A stretch of 64,000 bases of DNA from a virus: positions 38,035 through 102,034 of IMG/VR virus record IMGVR_UViG_3300044946_000220; one strand, given 5' to 3'. Under the pieces are notes generated by a model, which made no database searches, was not told where the DNA came from, and worked only from the letters and a program-made list of their open reading frames with translations. Of this stretch, positions 22,844 to 31,177 are shown piece after piece; position 1 is the first letter of the stretch; each line of letters opens with the position of its first letter. The translations under genes were made by a program, and so were the position numbers.

Positions 22844-23101
22844 TTGGGCGTAAAGAAAGCGATTGATAACATGGGAGCACCCAGCGTTGCGAAGCCGTCC
22901 GGTCAGCCGGACTTCAAAGAACCCAAGGTCAAGGTTGGACCGCAGTCCCCTGGCACGAAGGTGCCCAAGAGTGGCACTAATGATTTTGAGGCTGGCGGTG
23001 GCAAGAAGCAAGTCGGCTCGGCTGGCGGAGACGCCAGTGACGCGACTGATGCGTACAAGCACGAGCGTCAGGCGCAGGAAACAGGGGACTCATATTTCTG
23101 A
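22844..23101 (+). CDS. Gly/Lys-rich small protein, 85 aa
   Basis: TTG 22844 is used; ATG 22871 (starting MGAPSVAKPS) is an alternative, with no clear ribosome site for either. Disordered Gly/Pro/Lys-rich sequence with the tail ETGDSYF matching the tail of the gene before it. Its TGA overlaps the next ATG. Function unknown. Confidence 0.5.
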   Translation: MGVKKAIDNMGAPSVAKPSGQPDFKEPKVKVGPQSPGTKVPKSGTNDFEAGGGKKQVGSAGGDASDATDAYKHERQAQETGDSYF

Positions 23102-23262
23102 TGCCGCTCAAGAATGGCTCTGATCCGGATACGGTCAGAAAGAACATCAAAGAGATGCGGTCTGCCGGCCACCCTCTTGACCAAAGCATTGCGGCGGCGC
23201 TGCGACAGGCGCGCGAAGATCACAACAAAGACAAGAAGAAAAAGAAGAAGGACGACAAGTGA
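23101..23262 (+). CDS. Small phage protein of the NI-x-x-M-x-x-G-x-P-x-x-Q-AIA type, 53 aa
   Basis: ATG 23101 overlaps the preceding TGA. RKNIKEMRSAGHPLDQSIAA is followed by a Lys/Asp-rich tail. Many phages encode a near-equivalent peptide close to head genes, in which a short helix-turn-helix of this pattern repeats; its job is unknown. Coupled to the GroES-like gene by GTGA. Confidence 0.7.
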   Translation: MPLKNGSDPDTVRKNIKEMRSAGHPLDQSIAAALRQAREDHNKDKKKKKKDDK

Positions 23263-23591
23263 CCACAGGCGAACGGCACGTTTTCGACGACATTCAGGCC
23301 ATCAGCGACGTTACCATCGCAGAGATGCTTGACCCCGAAAAGAACACCAAGGGCGGGCTCATTCTGCCAGACACGGTGGCGAAGTCTCCGATCTGGTGGA
23401 AGGTGATCAGCGTTGGACCCAAGGTAACAGACGTGAAGGTGGGGCAGCGAATCCTGTTCTCCGCCAACGTGCCTCGCATTGAGCACGAAGGGCGCACCAT
23501 CATCTCGCTCAAGCCGGATCACATCATCGGCACGCTTCCTCCGCCCAAAGAGGCGGTTGTAGAGCGCGTGTTCGATCCTACTCGATACTAA
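23259..23591 (+). CDS. GroES-like co-chaperonin, 110 aa
   Basis: GTG 23259. NTKGGLILPDTVAKSPIWWKVISVGP and VKVGQRILFS correspond to the mobile loop, the roof-proximal strand and the VKVGD-x-V-x-F core of GroES. Phage GroES-like proteins replace the host cap of GroEL to fold the capsid protein; this gene lies upstream of portal and capsid genes, as would fit. It is slightly longer than bacterial GroES at its C-terminus. Confidence 0.8.
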   Translation: MTTGERHVFDDIQAISDVTIAEMLDPEKNTKGGLILPDTVAKSPIWWKVISVGPKVTDVKVGQRILFSANVPRIEHEGRTIISLKPDHIIGTLPPPKEAVVERVFDPTRY

Positions 23592-23642
23592 TACAGGCGA
23601 ACGAATCCAGGCCAGGCGCCGCTTTGCACAGGTGATTGATAA

Positions 23643-24032
23643 GTGTCAGACCACAAAGAATCTCGACTTACCCGCATCAGCTTCCCGGCTCAAGACGCGG
23701 TTTCCCTTTTCTTCCAGCCGACGTCTTCGGCAGCCACGGGATGGGATCCGGTTTACGAGGCGGACGCGTGTGGATCTCCAGGCAAGAAGGCATGGGAGAT
23801 GTGGCTCTTTGAGAGCAGTCCCGGCGTGGGATACGTAAAGGTATATCACAAGGATAGGCCCACTGGTGCCGTCAAGGTGCCGCTGTCGTCGATCAAGTCC
23901 TATGAGGAACGTTGGGCTGAAGAGCCATACAAGTCCCTTTTGCTTCGCGAGGCCGCTGCCGCCAAGGCCGGCAAAGAGGCCAGGGAAGCGGCGGCGCTGA
24001 CTGAGGCGGACAAGGCTACTGCCAAGAAGTAA
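23643..24032 (+). CDS. Unknown protein, 129 aa
   Basis: GTG 23643. Beta-rich N-terminal domain (FPAQDAVSLFF, WEMWLFESSPGVGYVKVYH) followed by an Ala/Lys/Glu helical tail of about 40 residues. No catalytic motif. Possibly head-associated. Function unknown. Confidence 0.55.
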   Translation: MSDHKESRLTRISFPAQDAVSLFFQPTSSAATGWDPVYEADACGSPGKKAWEMWLFESSPGVGYVKVYHKDRPTGAVKVPLSSIKSYEERWAEEPYKSLLLREAAAAKAGKEAREAAALTEADKATAKK

Positions 24033-24041
24033 CGGTGTGAC

Positions 24042-24656
24042 GTGGGGCATCTTGTCGAAATAAGGCACGGTCATACGGCTTTGAACGCCGGTGGTGAGAG
24101 TGCCGAAAAAATACGTGGGTGGGCAGATGTGCCACTTGACGTAGAAGGCCGTAACGAAGCGACCAGACTTGCTCACCGTTTTGCCAAAGACAAGGTCGTA
24201 GAGATCTACTGCAGTCCTCTTGATCGTGCACAAGAAACCGCACGCGCAATCGCCAAGTCAACCGGCGCTCCGCTGCACATAAACTTCGCGCTTATGCCGT
24301 GGCATCTGGGCTACATGACTGGCGAGCCCGTAAAGAGCGTCTTACCGATCATGAACTACCACGTGGAGCATGAGGATGAACCCGTGCGCGGAGGAGAGCC
24401 GTTCTCCGTGTACCGAAAGCGCTTCCTCGGCTTCTTGAAGCGCAAAGCGGAAGAGTCGAGTCAACTGTACGACGGCAACTTCATCCTGCTTGTCACGCAT
24501 TCTCGAGGGCTTCAGATCACTAAGTCGTGGCTGAAGGCCGGATCGCCGGATGACCTGTCAATATCGGTCCCCAGGATGCTCGATTACAAAGACGAGACCA
24601 AAACTGGCGGCGAGCTGAGTCTATACGTCAAGTCTGGCAGGGCTGAGTCGGCATGA
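24042..24656 (+). CDS. Histidine phosphatase (phosphoglycerate mutase-like), 204 aa
   Basis: GTG 24042. The phospho-acceptor motif IRHGHTALN at residues 7-15 and the second His in LLVTHSRGL near residue 155 are both present, with CSPLDRAQETA between them, defining the branch-1 histidine phosphatase family. Members remove phosphate from sugars, nucleotides or proteins. In this location it may process a phosphorylated sugar intermediate of the glycosyltransferase block. It overlaps the next gene (ATGA). Confidence 0.85.
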   Translation: MGHLVEIRHGHTALNAGGESAEKIRGWADVPLDVEGRNEATRLAHRFAKDKVVEIYCSPLDRAQETARAIAKSTGAPLHINFALMPWHLGYMTGEPVKSVLPIMNYHVEHEDEPVRGGEPFSVYRKRFLGFLKRKAEESSQLYDGNFILLVTHSRGLQITKSWLKAGSPDDLSISVPRMLDYKDETKTGGELSLYVKSGRAESA

Positions 24657-24931
24657 ATGTGAACGACTTGGTAGCGTTAGCAGATCTCTCCGGGGTCATG
24701 CGAAGCAACGGCATTCGCCGCGCTTGCTTTGCGACAGATGGCAGCGTTTCTGAGTGTGAGCTGGATCCGAAGTATGAGCCGCCGCCAGAGCCCGAGCGGG
24801 CGTTGACCCCTGAAGAGCAGGCGGTCGCCAAGGTGGAGCGAATGAAAGCCGCCGAGCGACAGAAACGAATTGACGACGCCCTGATGTTTGCTGCCGCAGA
24901 GGGGTTCCCAAGGGAGCTTATTGAGTCATAA
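24653..24931 (+). CDS. Unknown protein, 92 aa
   Basis: ATG 24653. Acidic start, a Pro/Glu-rich middle (PPPEPERALTPEEQ) and a helical end (RQKRIDDALMFAAAEGF). It lies directly before the portal gene, a common place for small head or scaffold-related proteins. Function unknown. Confidence 0.55.
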   Translation: MNVNDLVALADLSGVMRSNGIRRACFATDGSVSECELDPKYEPPPEPERALTPEEQAVAKVERMKAAERQKRIDDALMFAAAEGFPRELIES

Positions 24932-24932
24932 T

Positions 24933-25114
24933 ATGAGCCATAGAGTGGCCCGCAAAACTGCACACCCGGCATAGCGTCAGTAGTCGAATACACTCCTTCT
25001 AACGACTCCAGGGATCTTCGCTGGTGGGGCCGCGATGTCAAGGACGCCGAACGGTACACTAAGCTGATCGGGGCCGTCTCGCGGATCCGACAGAATCAGG
25101 TCGGCCGCAAGGAG
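24933..25114 (+). other. Portal gene 5' extension without a standard start codon (frame break)
   Basis: The portal frame stays open back to 24944 and encodes convincing portal N-terminal sequence (VVEYTPSNDSRDLRWW, then KLIGAVSRIRQNQVG), yet has no ATG, GTG or TTG before 25115. An ATG at 24933, one base after the upstream stop, reads MSHRVARKTAHPA and stops at 24972. A -1 shift at the AAAA run (24954-24957) would join it to the portal frame. This is either an error in the sequence or a true frameshift or non-standard start. Confidence 0.65.
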
Positions 25115-26959
25115 ATGGATCTGCGCAACATGCGCCTGTACGGCAACGCGCCGACTATGGGCCTTGGGCTGATGAACTACTCGCGCTCCAGCGTGTTCGG
25201 CGAGTCTAAGGTTGGCCTCAACGTAGTCAAGAATTGCAGCGACGCCTTCGTTGCCAAGATTACGAAAGACAAGCCCAAGGTAACGTTCGTCACTAGTGGC
25301 GGAGACTGGGACCTACAGAACCGCGCGCGCGAGCTGGAGAAGTTCGTTGACGGCCAGTTCTACGAGCTTGACATCTACACCCAGTTCACGCGCTCCGTAC
25401 TGGATTCGTGCATATGGGGTACCGGATTCCTCAAGTTCTACATTGCCGGTGAAGGCAAGGAAACGCGGCTCAAGTGCAACCGAGTCTTCCCGTGGGAGAT
25501 GACGGTTGACGATCAGGAGGGCCTCTACGGAGAGCCGCGCAACCTGTATCAGTCCCGCTGGATTGACAGGCTGGTTGTGCTGGCCACGTACGGGGCGGAT
25601 GACGAGGAGTTGGCCAAGAAGATTCGTGCGGCCAAGCGCGACACGGACGAAACGGACGGCATCGGCTACAACGCCACGGCCGATCAGCTTCTCGTGCGCG
25701 AGGCGTGGCACTTACCTAGCAAGTCCGGCGACACGGACGCGGCCACCACGGACGGCAGACACACGATCGCCATTGAGAACGCAACGCTCTTCGATGAGCC
25801 GTATCTCTGCGACCATTACCCATTCGTCATCTACCGGCGCCTATACCCGCCCACTGGCTTCTGGGGCGTGGGGCTAGCCGAGGAGCTTACGGGACTTCAG
25901 ATTGAGCTGAACGTCCTCATGCAGAAGGTGCAGCGGTCGTTCCACCTGCTCGGCTTTGGCCACTGGTTCGTTGAGAACTCAAGCAAGGTCAATACGCAGA
26001 AGCTGGACAACGACATCTCGATCGTCCGCTTCACCGGCACTCAACCGAAGATTGAGGCTGCAGACCCCATTTCTGAGCAGATATTCCAGCATATCGATCG
26101 CATCAAAGCCAACTGCTACGAGATCACCGGCATCAGTCAGCTTGAGGCGCAAAGCCAAAAGCCGAAGGGCCTCGACAGCGGCAAGGCGATTGACTCGTAC
26201 CTGGACATCACAACGGAGCGGTTCAACGTCTCACTGCGCATCTTCCAGGACTGCTTCCTACAGGCCGCAAAGCTTGTGCTGGAGTTGTCACGCGTCATAA
26301 CCGACAAGTACAATCCAGACTTCGACGTCATGGCGCCAGACAAGGGTGGCCGCGCATCTCACGTTCACTTCAAGAAGAACGAGCTGCGTGACGACGAGTA
26401 CCTGCTCCAACTGTTCCTGACGAACAAGCTGTCCGATGAACCCGCGGAACGCATGGCGCAAGTACAGTCCATGGCGGAAGCCGGCTGGATTGACGCACAA
26501 GACGCAAAGAGGCTGCTTGACTTCCCGGATCTTGAGAGAGCGGCTGACCTAGATAACGCCTCGTACGATTGCGTAGAGCAATGTGTGTCGATCATGTTGA
26601 AAGAGGGTCGATACAAAACTCCGCAACCGTTTCTAAACTTGGCGCAGGGTATGCGTCAAGTCCAGCAACACCTGATAAAGGGGTGGATCGACAACGTCCC
26701 GGAAGACCGACTCGCCTTGCTGAGAAACTGGATCTTGGATGCGCAGGAACTAATGACCAGAGCGTTGCCAGCTCCACCGGTACCGTCTATGCCGGGGCTT
26801 GATCCGTCTATGCCTGGCGCCCCCGGCGGCGTCCAGCCAGGCTTGCCCGGCACTATGCAGTACGCGCCCGCGCCAGTAGCTCCCGCGCCTCAGATGGGCC
26901 CTCCAGCGCTGCCGACGGTGTCTATGCCTTCGCCGGCCGCTCCGCAGTTGCCCGCATGA
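25115..26959 (+). CDS. Portal protein, at least 614 aa
   Basis: Dodecameric portal through which DNA enters and leaves the head. Long helical and beta wing regions, the motif-like NVLMQKVQRSFHLLG and a Pro-rich disordered tail (last 65 residues) fit podoviral portals, and the gene precedes scaffold and capsid as expected. ATG 25115 is only the first standard start; about 50 further codons upstream are evidently coding (see the preceding entry). The 3' end overlaps an antisense HNH gene by 38 bases. Confidence 0.88.
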   Translation: MDLRNMRLYGNAPTMGLGLMNYSRSSVFGESKVGLNVVKNCSDAFVAKITKDKPKVTFVTSGGDWDLQNRARELEKFVDGQFYELDIYTQFTRSVLDSCIWGTGFLKFYIAGEGKETRLKCNRVFPWEMTVDDQEGLYGEPRNLYQSRWIDRLVVLATYGADDEELAKKIRAAKRDTDETDGIGYNATADQLLVREAWHLPSKSGDTDAATTDGRHTIAIENATLFDEPYLCDHYPFVIYRRLYPPTGFWGVGLAEELTGLQIELNVLMQKVQRSFHLLGFGHWFVENSSKVNTQKLDNDISIVRFTGTQPKIEAADPISEQIFQHIDRIKANCYEITGISQLEAQSQKPKGLDSGKAIDSYLDITTERFNVSLRIFQDCFLQAAKLVLELSRVITDKYNPDFDVMAPDKGGRASHVHFKKNELRDDEYLLQLFLTNKLSDEPAERMAQVQSMAEAGWIDAQDAKRLLDFPDLERAADLDNASYDCVEQCVSIMLKEGRYKTPQPFLNLAQGMRQVQQHLIKGWIDNVPEDRLALLRNWILDAQELMTRALPAPPVPSMPGLDPSMPGAPGGVQPGLPGTMQYAPAPVAPAPQMGPPALPTVSMPSPAAPQLPA

Positions 26960-27776
26960 CGCCTATGGCCGGCCACTCTGCCGTCGCGGCATCGCGCAGG
27001 CCTCTCGCCTCAATCTCCCGCTCCTTCCAGTCGGCCACCGCGCGAAGCTCCTGTGGAGACGCGTCCGAAGAAATTCGGTTCGTCCTGTGATTTACCACCA
27101 CCACATTGTTCGGCACGTACCCCAGGGACGGAATCAGCTTGTCCAGAGACGGGGAATCTCCACACGGGCCCCCGCTGTTGACTCTGTATGGTCTGCCGGA
27201 GACAGGGTCCTCTCCTCCTATGAGTATGTCCTTGGCGCAAATGAAGTACGGCACACCATCCCTTCGGGATCTAGATTTCGCATGCTGGAGCATGTTCTTC
27301 CGCGGATCGCTTGCGTGAGCGGATCGCTTGTCGTTGCCAGTGCACGGCTTACACACGCGAGATGTGGCACCGGATCTGCTGGTGTAAAATTCGGATCGCG
27401 CAAGTGTCTCCCCGCAGTCTACGCACGTGCGCATGCCGTCCGGATCTTGGTCAACAACGCGCACGCCAAGCTTCGCGGCCCTGAGTCTGCAAGCTTGCCT
27501 CGTCCTACCAGGCAGAAGCGAGCACGTGTCGCTACCCATCTTCGCGTACACGGACAGAAGCAACTCATCCTCCTCAGCGGACCACTTGCAACAGAGGTTT
27601 CTCCTGGGTCCGGAACCGGGGCCGCCAAGCTTTCTCAAGCCAAGCACGAGCGCCCTGGCCTTCACGCTGTGGTCTGCCCTATTCGGCAGCAGCGTACCAG
27701 CCAGTGCCCCACCAAGTTCCGGGTAGCTTGAGCGCAGGATCTCGTCCTCTTCGCGTGTCCACAACCTGCCTCCCAT
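26922..27776 (-). CDS. SANT/Myb-HNH homing-type endonuclease, 284 aa
   Basis: Leftward, ATG 27776 with GAGGTG before it. Residues 4-45 and 62-105 are two Myb/SANT-like repeats (WTREEDEILRSSY and WSAEEDELLLSVY). Then a zinc pair CVDC...CKPC and an HNH core: the SPSLDKLIPSLGYVPNNVVV segment with later HRTNRISSDAS, typical of phage HNH nucleases. The N-terminal repeats probably give DNA site recognition. It sits between portal and scaffold, antisense, overlapping the portal 3' end: a selfish homing gene inserted at a junction. Confidence 0.8.
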   Translation of the reverse strand: MGGRLWTREEDEILRSSYPELGGALAGTLLPNRADHSVKARALVLGLRKLGGPGSGPRRNLCCKWSAEEDELLLSVYAKMGSDTCSLLPGRTRQACRLRAAKLGVRVVDQDPDGMRTCVDCGETLARSEFYTSRSGATSRVCKPCTGNDKRSAHASDPRKNMLQHAKSRSRRDGVPYFICAKDILIGGEDPVSGRPYRVNSGGPCGDSPSLDKLIPSLGYVPNNVVVVNHRTNRISSDASPQELRAVADWKEREIEARGLRDAATAEWPAIGVMRATAERPAKA

Positions 27777-27861
27777 CCTACACCTCTAAGCTTCACATCT
27801 TACCAGATCTCCACAGGAAAGCGAGATCTTTCTTCCCAGGCGTAACTCCAGGTGAGTTGAC

Positions 27862-28977
27862 TTGACCATCCAGACAGCAGCACCCGCAGCACCCGTAGAG
27901 ACACCCGCGCCGGCAGGAGCCGAGGCGCCCGTTACTGAAGCGCCCGTTGAAGGCGCACACGCAATCGAAGCTCCCGCCACACCGGAGCCCACCGCCGAGG
28001 AGCTTGCCGCGAAAGCCGCGGACGAAGCGAAGGCAGCCAAAGAGGCCGAGGACAAGGCAGAGAAGGCAGCCCGACTTGCCGAGGTAAGGCGCCTCGCGGC
28101 CCAGACCAGGGCTCAGTATCTTGAAACGGACGCCGCCAAGCGGGCCCGTGCCCAGGCTGAGCAGGCTATTGCCGAAGCTCAGAAGTCCAGGGCCGACACG
28201 TCCGCCGAACTTGCGGAACTGAAGGCGCGCCTTGCGGAGGCCGAAAAGAACCCGTGGGCCTGGGCGAAGGGCAAGGGCCTTACCGCCCAACAGGTGGCCG
28301 AGCAGGAACTGTCCGAGAATACGGACGACGCGAAGCTGAAGGAGCTTAGCGAGCGAATCTCCGCCGCCGACAAGAGGGCTGAGGAAGCTGAGAAAAAGGC
28401 GCAAGCCATTCTCGATGCCAATCAGGCCCGCGCTGAGCGAGCTGCCCGAGTTGAGGCATGGGAAACCGCCAAGGCTGCGGCCATTGAGACCTTCGACGGT
28501 GCAAAAGAGAAGCTTGCTGACCTGCACGCATTCGTTGACAAGCAGGCTGCACGCAGCGGCGGCAAGCGCGCAGACATTCTCGTAGACGAGATGCTCGTTG
28601 CCGTCCAGAGAATCAAAAGCAATCCCGTCACGGCACCCTTCGCTGATCAGTACACGGACGCAGAGATTCTTGAGGCCGTGAACGCGAGATACGACGGCTA
28701 CGCAAAGCTAAACGCTCCTGCCGCAGCCGCAACCACCACTTCAATCGCGAGCGCTACCCAGGTGACGGCGCCGTCAACAACCCAGGCGAAAGATCCAAAA
28801 CCAGGCGCAACGCAAGCGAGCACCGGGACAGCTCCGAAGCCGCCACCTACGCTCACCAATGCGCAGTCATCGCAGACCGCAACCGGTTATCCGACCGACT
28901 TCGATCTGTGGCCAGACAAGAAGCAGAACGCTTGGCTGGCAGAGCAACTTCGCAACGGCACTCTGCCCAAGGGTTAG
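27862..28977 (+). CDS. Capsid scaffold protein, 371 aa
   Basis: TTG 27862. Located between portal and major capsid protein, very rich in Ala, Glu and Lys, with long coiled-coil regions (about 50-230): the standard character of assembly scaffolds. The tail after a Thr/Ala/Pro linker ends DLWPDKKQNAWL and a few more residues; this conserved end probably docks on capsid or portal, as scaffold C-termini do. A similar end occurs in the coiled-coil protein at 15075. Confidence 0.78.
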   Translation: MTIQTAAPAAPVETPAPAGAEAPVTEAPVEGAHAIEAPATPEPTAEELAAKAADEAKAAKEAEDKAEKAARLAEVRRLAAQTRAQYLETDAAKRARAQAEQAIAEAQKSRADTSAELAELKARLAEAEKNPWAWAKGKGLTAQQVAEQELSENTDDAKLKELSERISAADKRAEEAEKKAQAILDANQARAERAARVEAWETAKAAAIETFDGAKEKLADLHAFVDKQAARSGGKRADILVDEMLVAVQRIKSNPVTAPFADQYTDAEILEAVNARYDGYAKLNAPAAAATTTSIASATQVTAPSTTQAKDPKPGATQASTGTAPKPPPTLTNAQSSQTATGYPTDFDLWPDKKQNAWLAEQLRNGTLPKG

Positions 28978-29110
28978 TCCCTAGGGGCACATAGAGCCAA
29001 CAGAGCGTCAGGCGCGCGCGGCTCAAAACTGACTTGTTACCGACGGCCAATAAGGGTCGCCGAGTGAGCGAGTCAGGGCATTTCCCGCTTACACGCGGAA
29101 CGAAAGCGCT
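28978..29110 (+). promoter_or_regulatory. Leader of the major capsid gene
   Basis: 133 bases without a gene before ATG 29111, unusually long for this region. Contains CCCTAGGGG, GGCGCGCGCGGC and the small stem CCGC-TTACAC-GCGG shortly before the start. High capsid expression may use its own promoter or mRNA-stabilising structure here; no clear -35/-10 pair is seen. Confidence 0.4.
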
Positions 29111-30370
29111 ATGGCTACTACACTTGATACGACCGCACTCGCTGCGGTTCTGAAGCAGAAGTACACCCAGAGGAAGTTCAATCTCCTCTGCTACAAGAAA
29201 AACCCGTTCTACGCCCTGGTCAACAAGATTACCGACTTCGGCGGCAGCAACAAGCGTATTGGCGTGCGTAACGCCTCGCCGCAGGGTCGTGGTCCGACCA
29301 TCGCGGTGGCGCAGGGCAACAAGACGTCCAGCGCGTACCAGGGGTTCGTTGTCACCCGTACGTCGGACTACGCGACCGCGTCGATTACCGGAGAGGCCAT
29401 CAAGGCGTCAAAGGGCGATGAGAACTCGCTGATCGAGGGCCTCACCAAGGAGATCGACGGCAGCATTCACACCTGCATGCGCAACCTTGCCATCTGCATG
29501 TACCGCAACGGCGGTGGGCAGCGCGGGCAGATTGCCACCGTCAGCAACGTTGCCAGCACGGTGATCACGCTCGCCAATCTCGGCGACGTTGTGGATTTCG
29601 AGCAGGGCATGACCGTCGCGCTTGCGGCGGACGACGGCTACAACAACGGCGGCGCGCTTCTGGGCCTTCGTGGCGGCGGCGGCACTACGCTGCAGATCAC
29701 CGGCATCGACCGGGATCTCGGCACGCTGACGGCGGGACAGGTTTGGAGCACCATCTCTGGCGCCTCCACCGGCGACTACATCTTCCAGGCGGCTGCTGGC
29801 GTTGGCTCTGACTACGCCTCGATGGTTCGCGGTCTCGCAGCGTGGCTCCCCACGACTGCCCCGATCACGACCGACAACTTCTTCGGTGTGAACCGATCCA
29901 ACGACGTGACCCGCCTCGGCGGCATTCGCGTTGTGGGCTCGGGCGCCGACTACCAGGACACCCTCACCGACGCGGCCACCCGCATCTCGCGTGAAGGTGG
30001 CGAAGCAAGCCACGTCTTCATGAACCCGCTCGACTGGGCGAAGCTCGTGAAAGCCCTGGGCGCGAAGGTGGTCTACGACCGCGCTGCGCCGCTGGACATG
30101 CCGGAGTTTGCCTTCAAGGCAGTGCAGCTTGAGGGGCCCGACGGCCCGGTCAAGGTCATCGCGGATCTCAACTGTCCTCTCGGCACCGGCTATATGGTGC
30201 AACTGGATACCCTGAACTTCGAGTCTCTTGGTGAGGCTCCGATGATTCTGGACCTGGATGGCATGACCATCCTGCGTAACCCCACTACTGACTCGTACGA
30301 TGTGCGAATTGGCTACTACGGTCAGCTGACCTGTGAAGCCCCGGGGTGGAACTGCGTGATCTCGTTCTGA
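29111..30370 (+). CDS. Major capsid protein, HK97-like, 419 aa
   Basis: ATG 29111. Order (scaffold then this gene), size and composition fit. The N-terminal arm, the TSDYATASITGEAIKAS region and the HVFMNPLDWAKLV segment match the E-loop/P-domain type layout of HK97-fold capsid proteins of podoviruses. Gly/Thr-rich surface loops and no Cys cluster. A 447-codon antisense frame covers it but is a base-composition shadow. Confidence 0.88.
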   Translation: MATTLDTTALAAVLKQKYTQRKFNLLCYKKNPFYALVNKITDFGGSNKRIGVRNASPQGRGPTIAVAQGNKTSSAYQGFVVTRTSDYATASITGEAIKASKGDENSLIEGLTKEIDGSIHTCMRNLAICMYRNGGGQRGQIATVSNVASTVITLANLGDVVDFEQGMTVALAADDGYNNGGALLGLRGGGGTTLQITGIDRDLGTLTAGQVWSTISGASTGDYIFQAAAGVGSDYASMVRGLAAWLPTTAPITTDNFFGVNRSNDVTRLGGIRVVGSGADYQDTLTDAATRISREGGEASHVFMNPLDWAKLVKALGAKVVYDRAAPLDMPEFAFKAVQLEGPDGPVKVIADLNCPLGTGYMVQLDTLNFESLGEAPMILDLDGMTILRNPTTDSYDVRIGYYGQLTCEAPGWNCVISF

Positions 30371-30403
30371 TTTTAGCGAAAGGACAAGGAAAGGAATAAC
30401 ACC

Positions 30404-30877
30404 ATGTACTCTCGCGACGCACACCCGAGCTACGCCTCGGTCATCAATCTCCGTAGCGCTTACTTCCAGCTCAAGCTGCCGGCCGCCAACGCGGCCCCTA
30501 CACTCGTGTACGGCGGCAACTGGATCGCCGGTACGGTTTATGGTCCTGGACAAGCTGTCCCGGCGACAGGGAACTTCGCCGCTACGACTCTGGCCAACAA
30601 TCAGATCGCATTCATCTCCAAAGACAACTTCTTTGGCATCATCGACGGCAGCGCGGACTGGCGCGACGCGGGGGCCAACGGTGCATACTGCACCATCTCC
30701 TACACGTCCAACTCCACCGCTGCGACTAACGAGGCCACTTCTAATCCTCAAGTCTTCATGCTCAACTTCTTCACGTCCGGGGGGTCGGCGGTAACGCCAT
30801 CCTCCAACCTCGTGGGGGTGGTTGGTGGGTTCATTGAGATCAACAACGGCAACATCACCACGCCGGGAGGCAACTGA
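30404..30877 (+). CDS. Head decoration or head-fibre protein (putative), 157 aa
   Basis: ATG 30404 with a strong AAGGAAAGG ribosome site, suggesting high expression. Beta-rich, Asn/Thr/Gly-rich, no Cys cluster. It follows the capsid gene directly, the usual place for decoration proteins. The stop overlaps the next ATG. Role inferred from position and composition only. Confidence 0.6.
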   Translation: MYSRDAHPSYASVINLRSAYFQLKLPAANAAPTLVYGGNWIAGTVYGPGQAVPATGNFAATTLANNQIAFISKDNFFGIIDGSADWRDAGANGAYCTISYTSNSTAATNEATSNPQVFMLNFFTSGGSAVTPSSNLVGVVGGFIEINNGNITTPGGN

Positions 30878-31152
30878 TGGCCAAGCCCTCTCTCATGGGG
30901 GCTCTCGCAAGTCAAGACCCTCCCGATTCGGCTCCCGCGGATGGCGATGATGCCGCCACAAAGGATCCGGGCGTTCAGGCCGCACAAAGCGTTCTGGATG
31001 CCGTTCAGGACGGCGACGCCGAGTCCCTCTACGACGCGCTTTGCTCGCTCATCGACATGCACACCAGCAAGTCCAGTGACGGCGGCATGGGCGCGCCAGA
31101 ACCCAAACCCAAGCTCGTGATCGCCTTCGGCGGACACGGGCCGAGCAAGTAA
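30877..31152 (+). CDS. Acidic small protein, 91 aa
   Basis: ATG 30877 overlaps the previous TGA. Acidic, disordered start (PPDSAPADGDDAATKD), a helical middle (AQSVLDAVQDGDAESLYDALCSLIDMH) and a Gly/Pro-rich end. Possibly a minor head protein. Unrecognised. Confidence 0.6.
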   Translation: MAKPSLMGALASQDPPDSAPADGDDAATKDPGVQAAQSVLDAVQDGDAESLYDALCSLIDMHTSKSSDGGMGAPEPKPKLVIAFGGHGPSK

Positions 31153-31177
31153 CTCAAAGGCTCCACAAGGATTTTCA

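Noticed and set aside
29408-30751. 447-codon open frame on the minus strand across the major capsid gene
   Set aside because: Antisense shadow in GC-rich coding DNA: Arg/Val/Gly-rich with no motif, no ribosome site, and covers a well-supported capsid gene.
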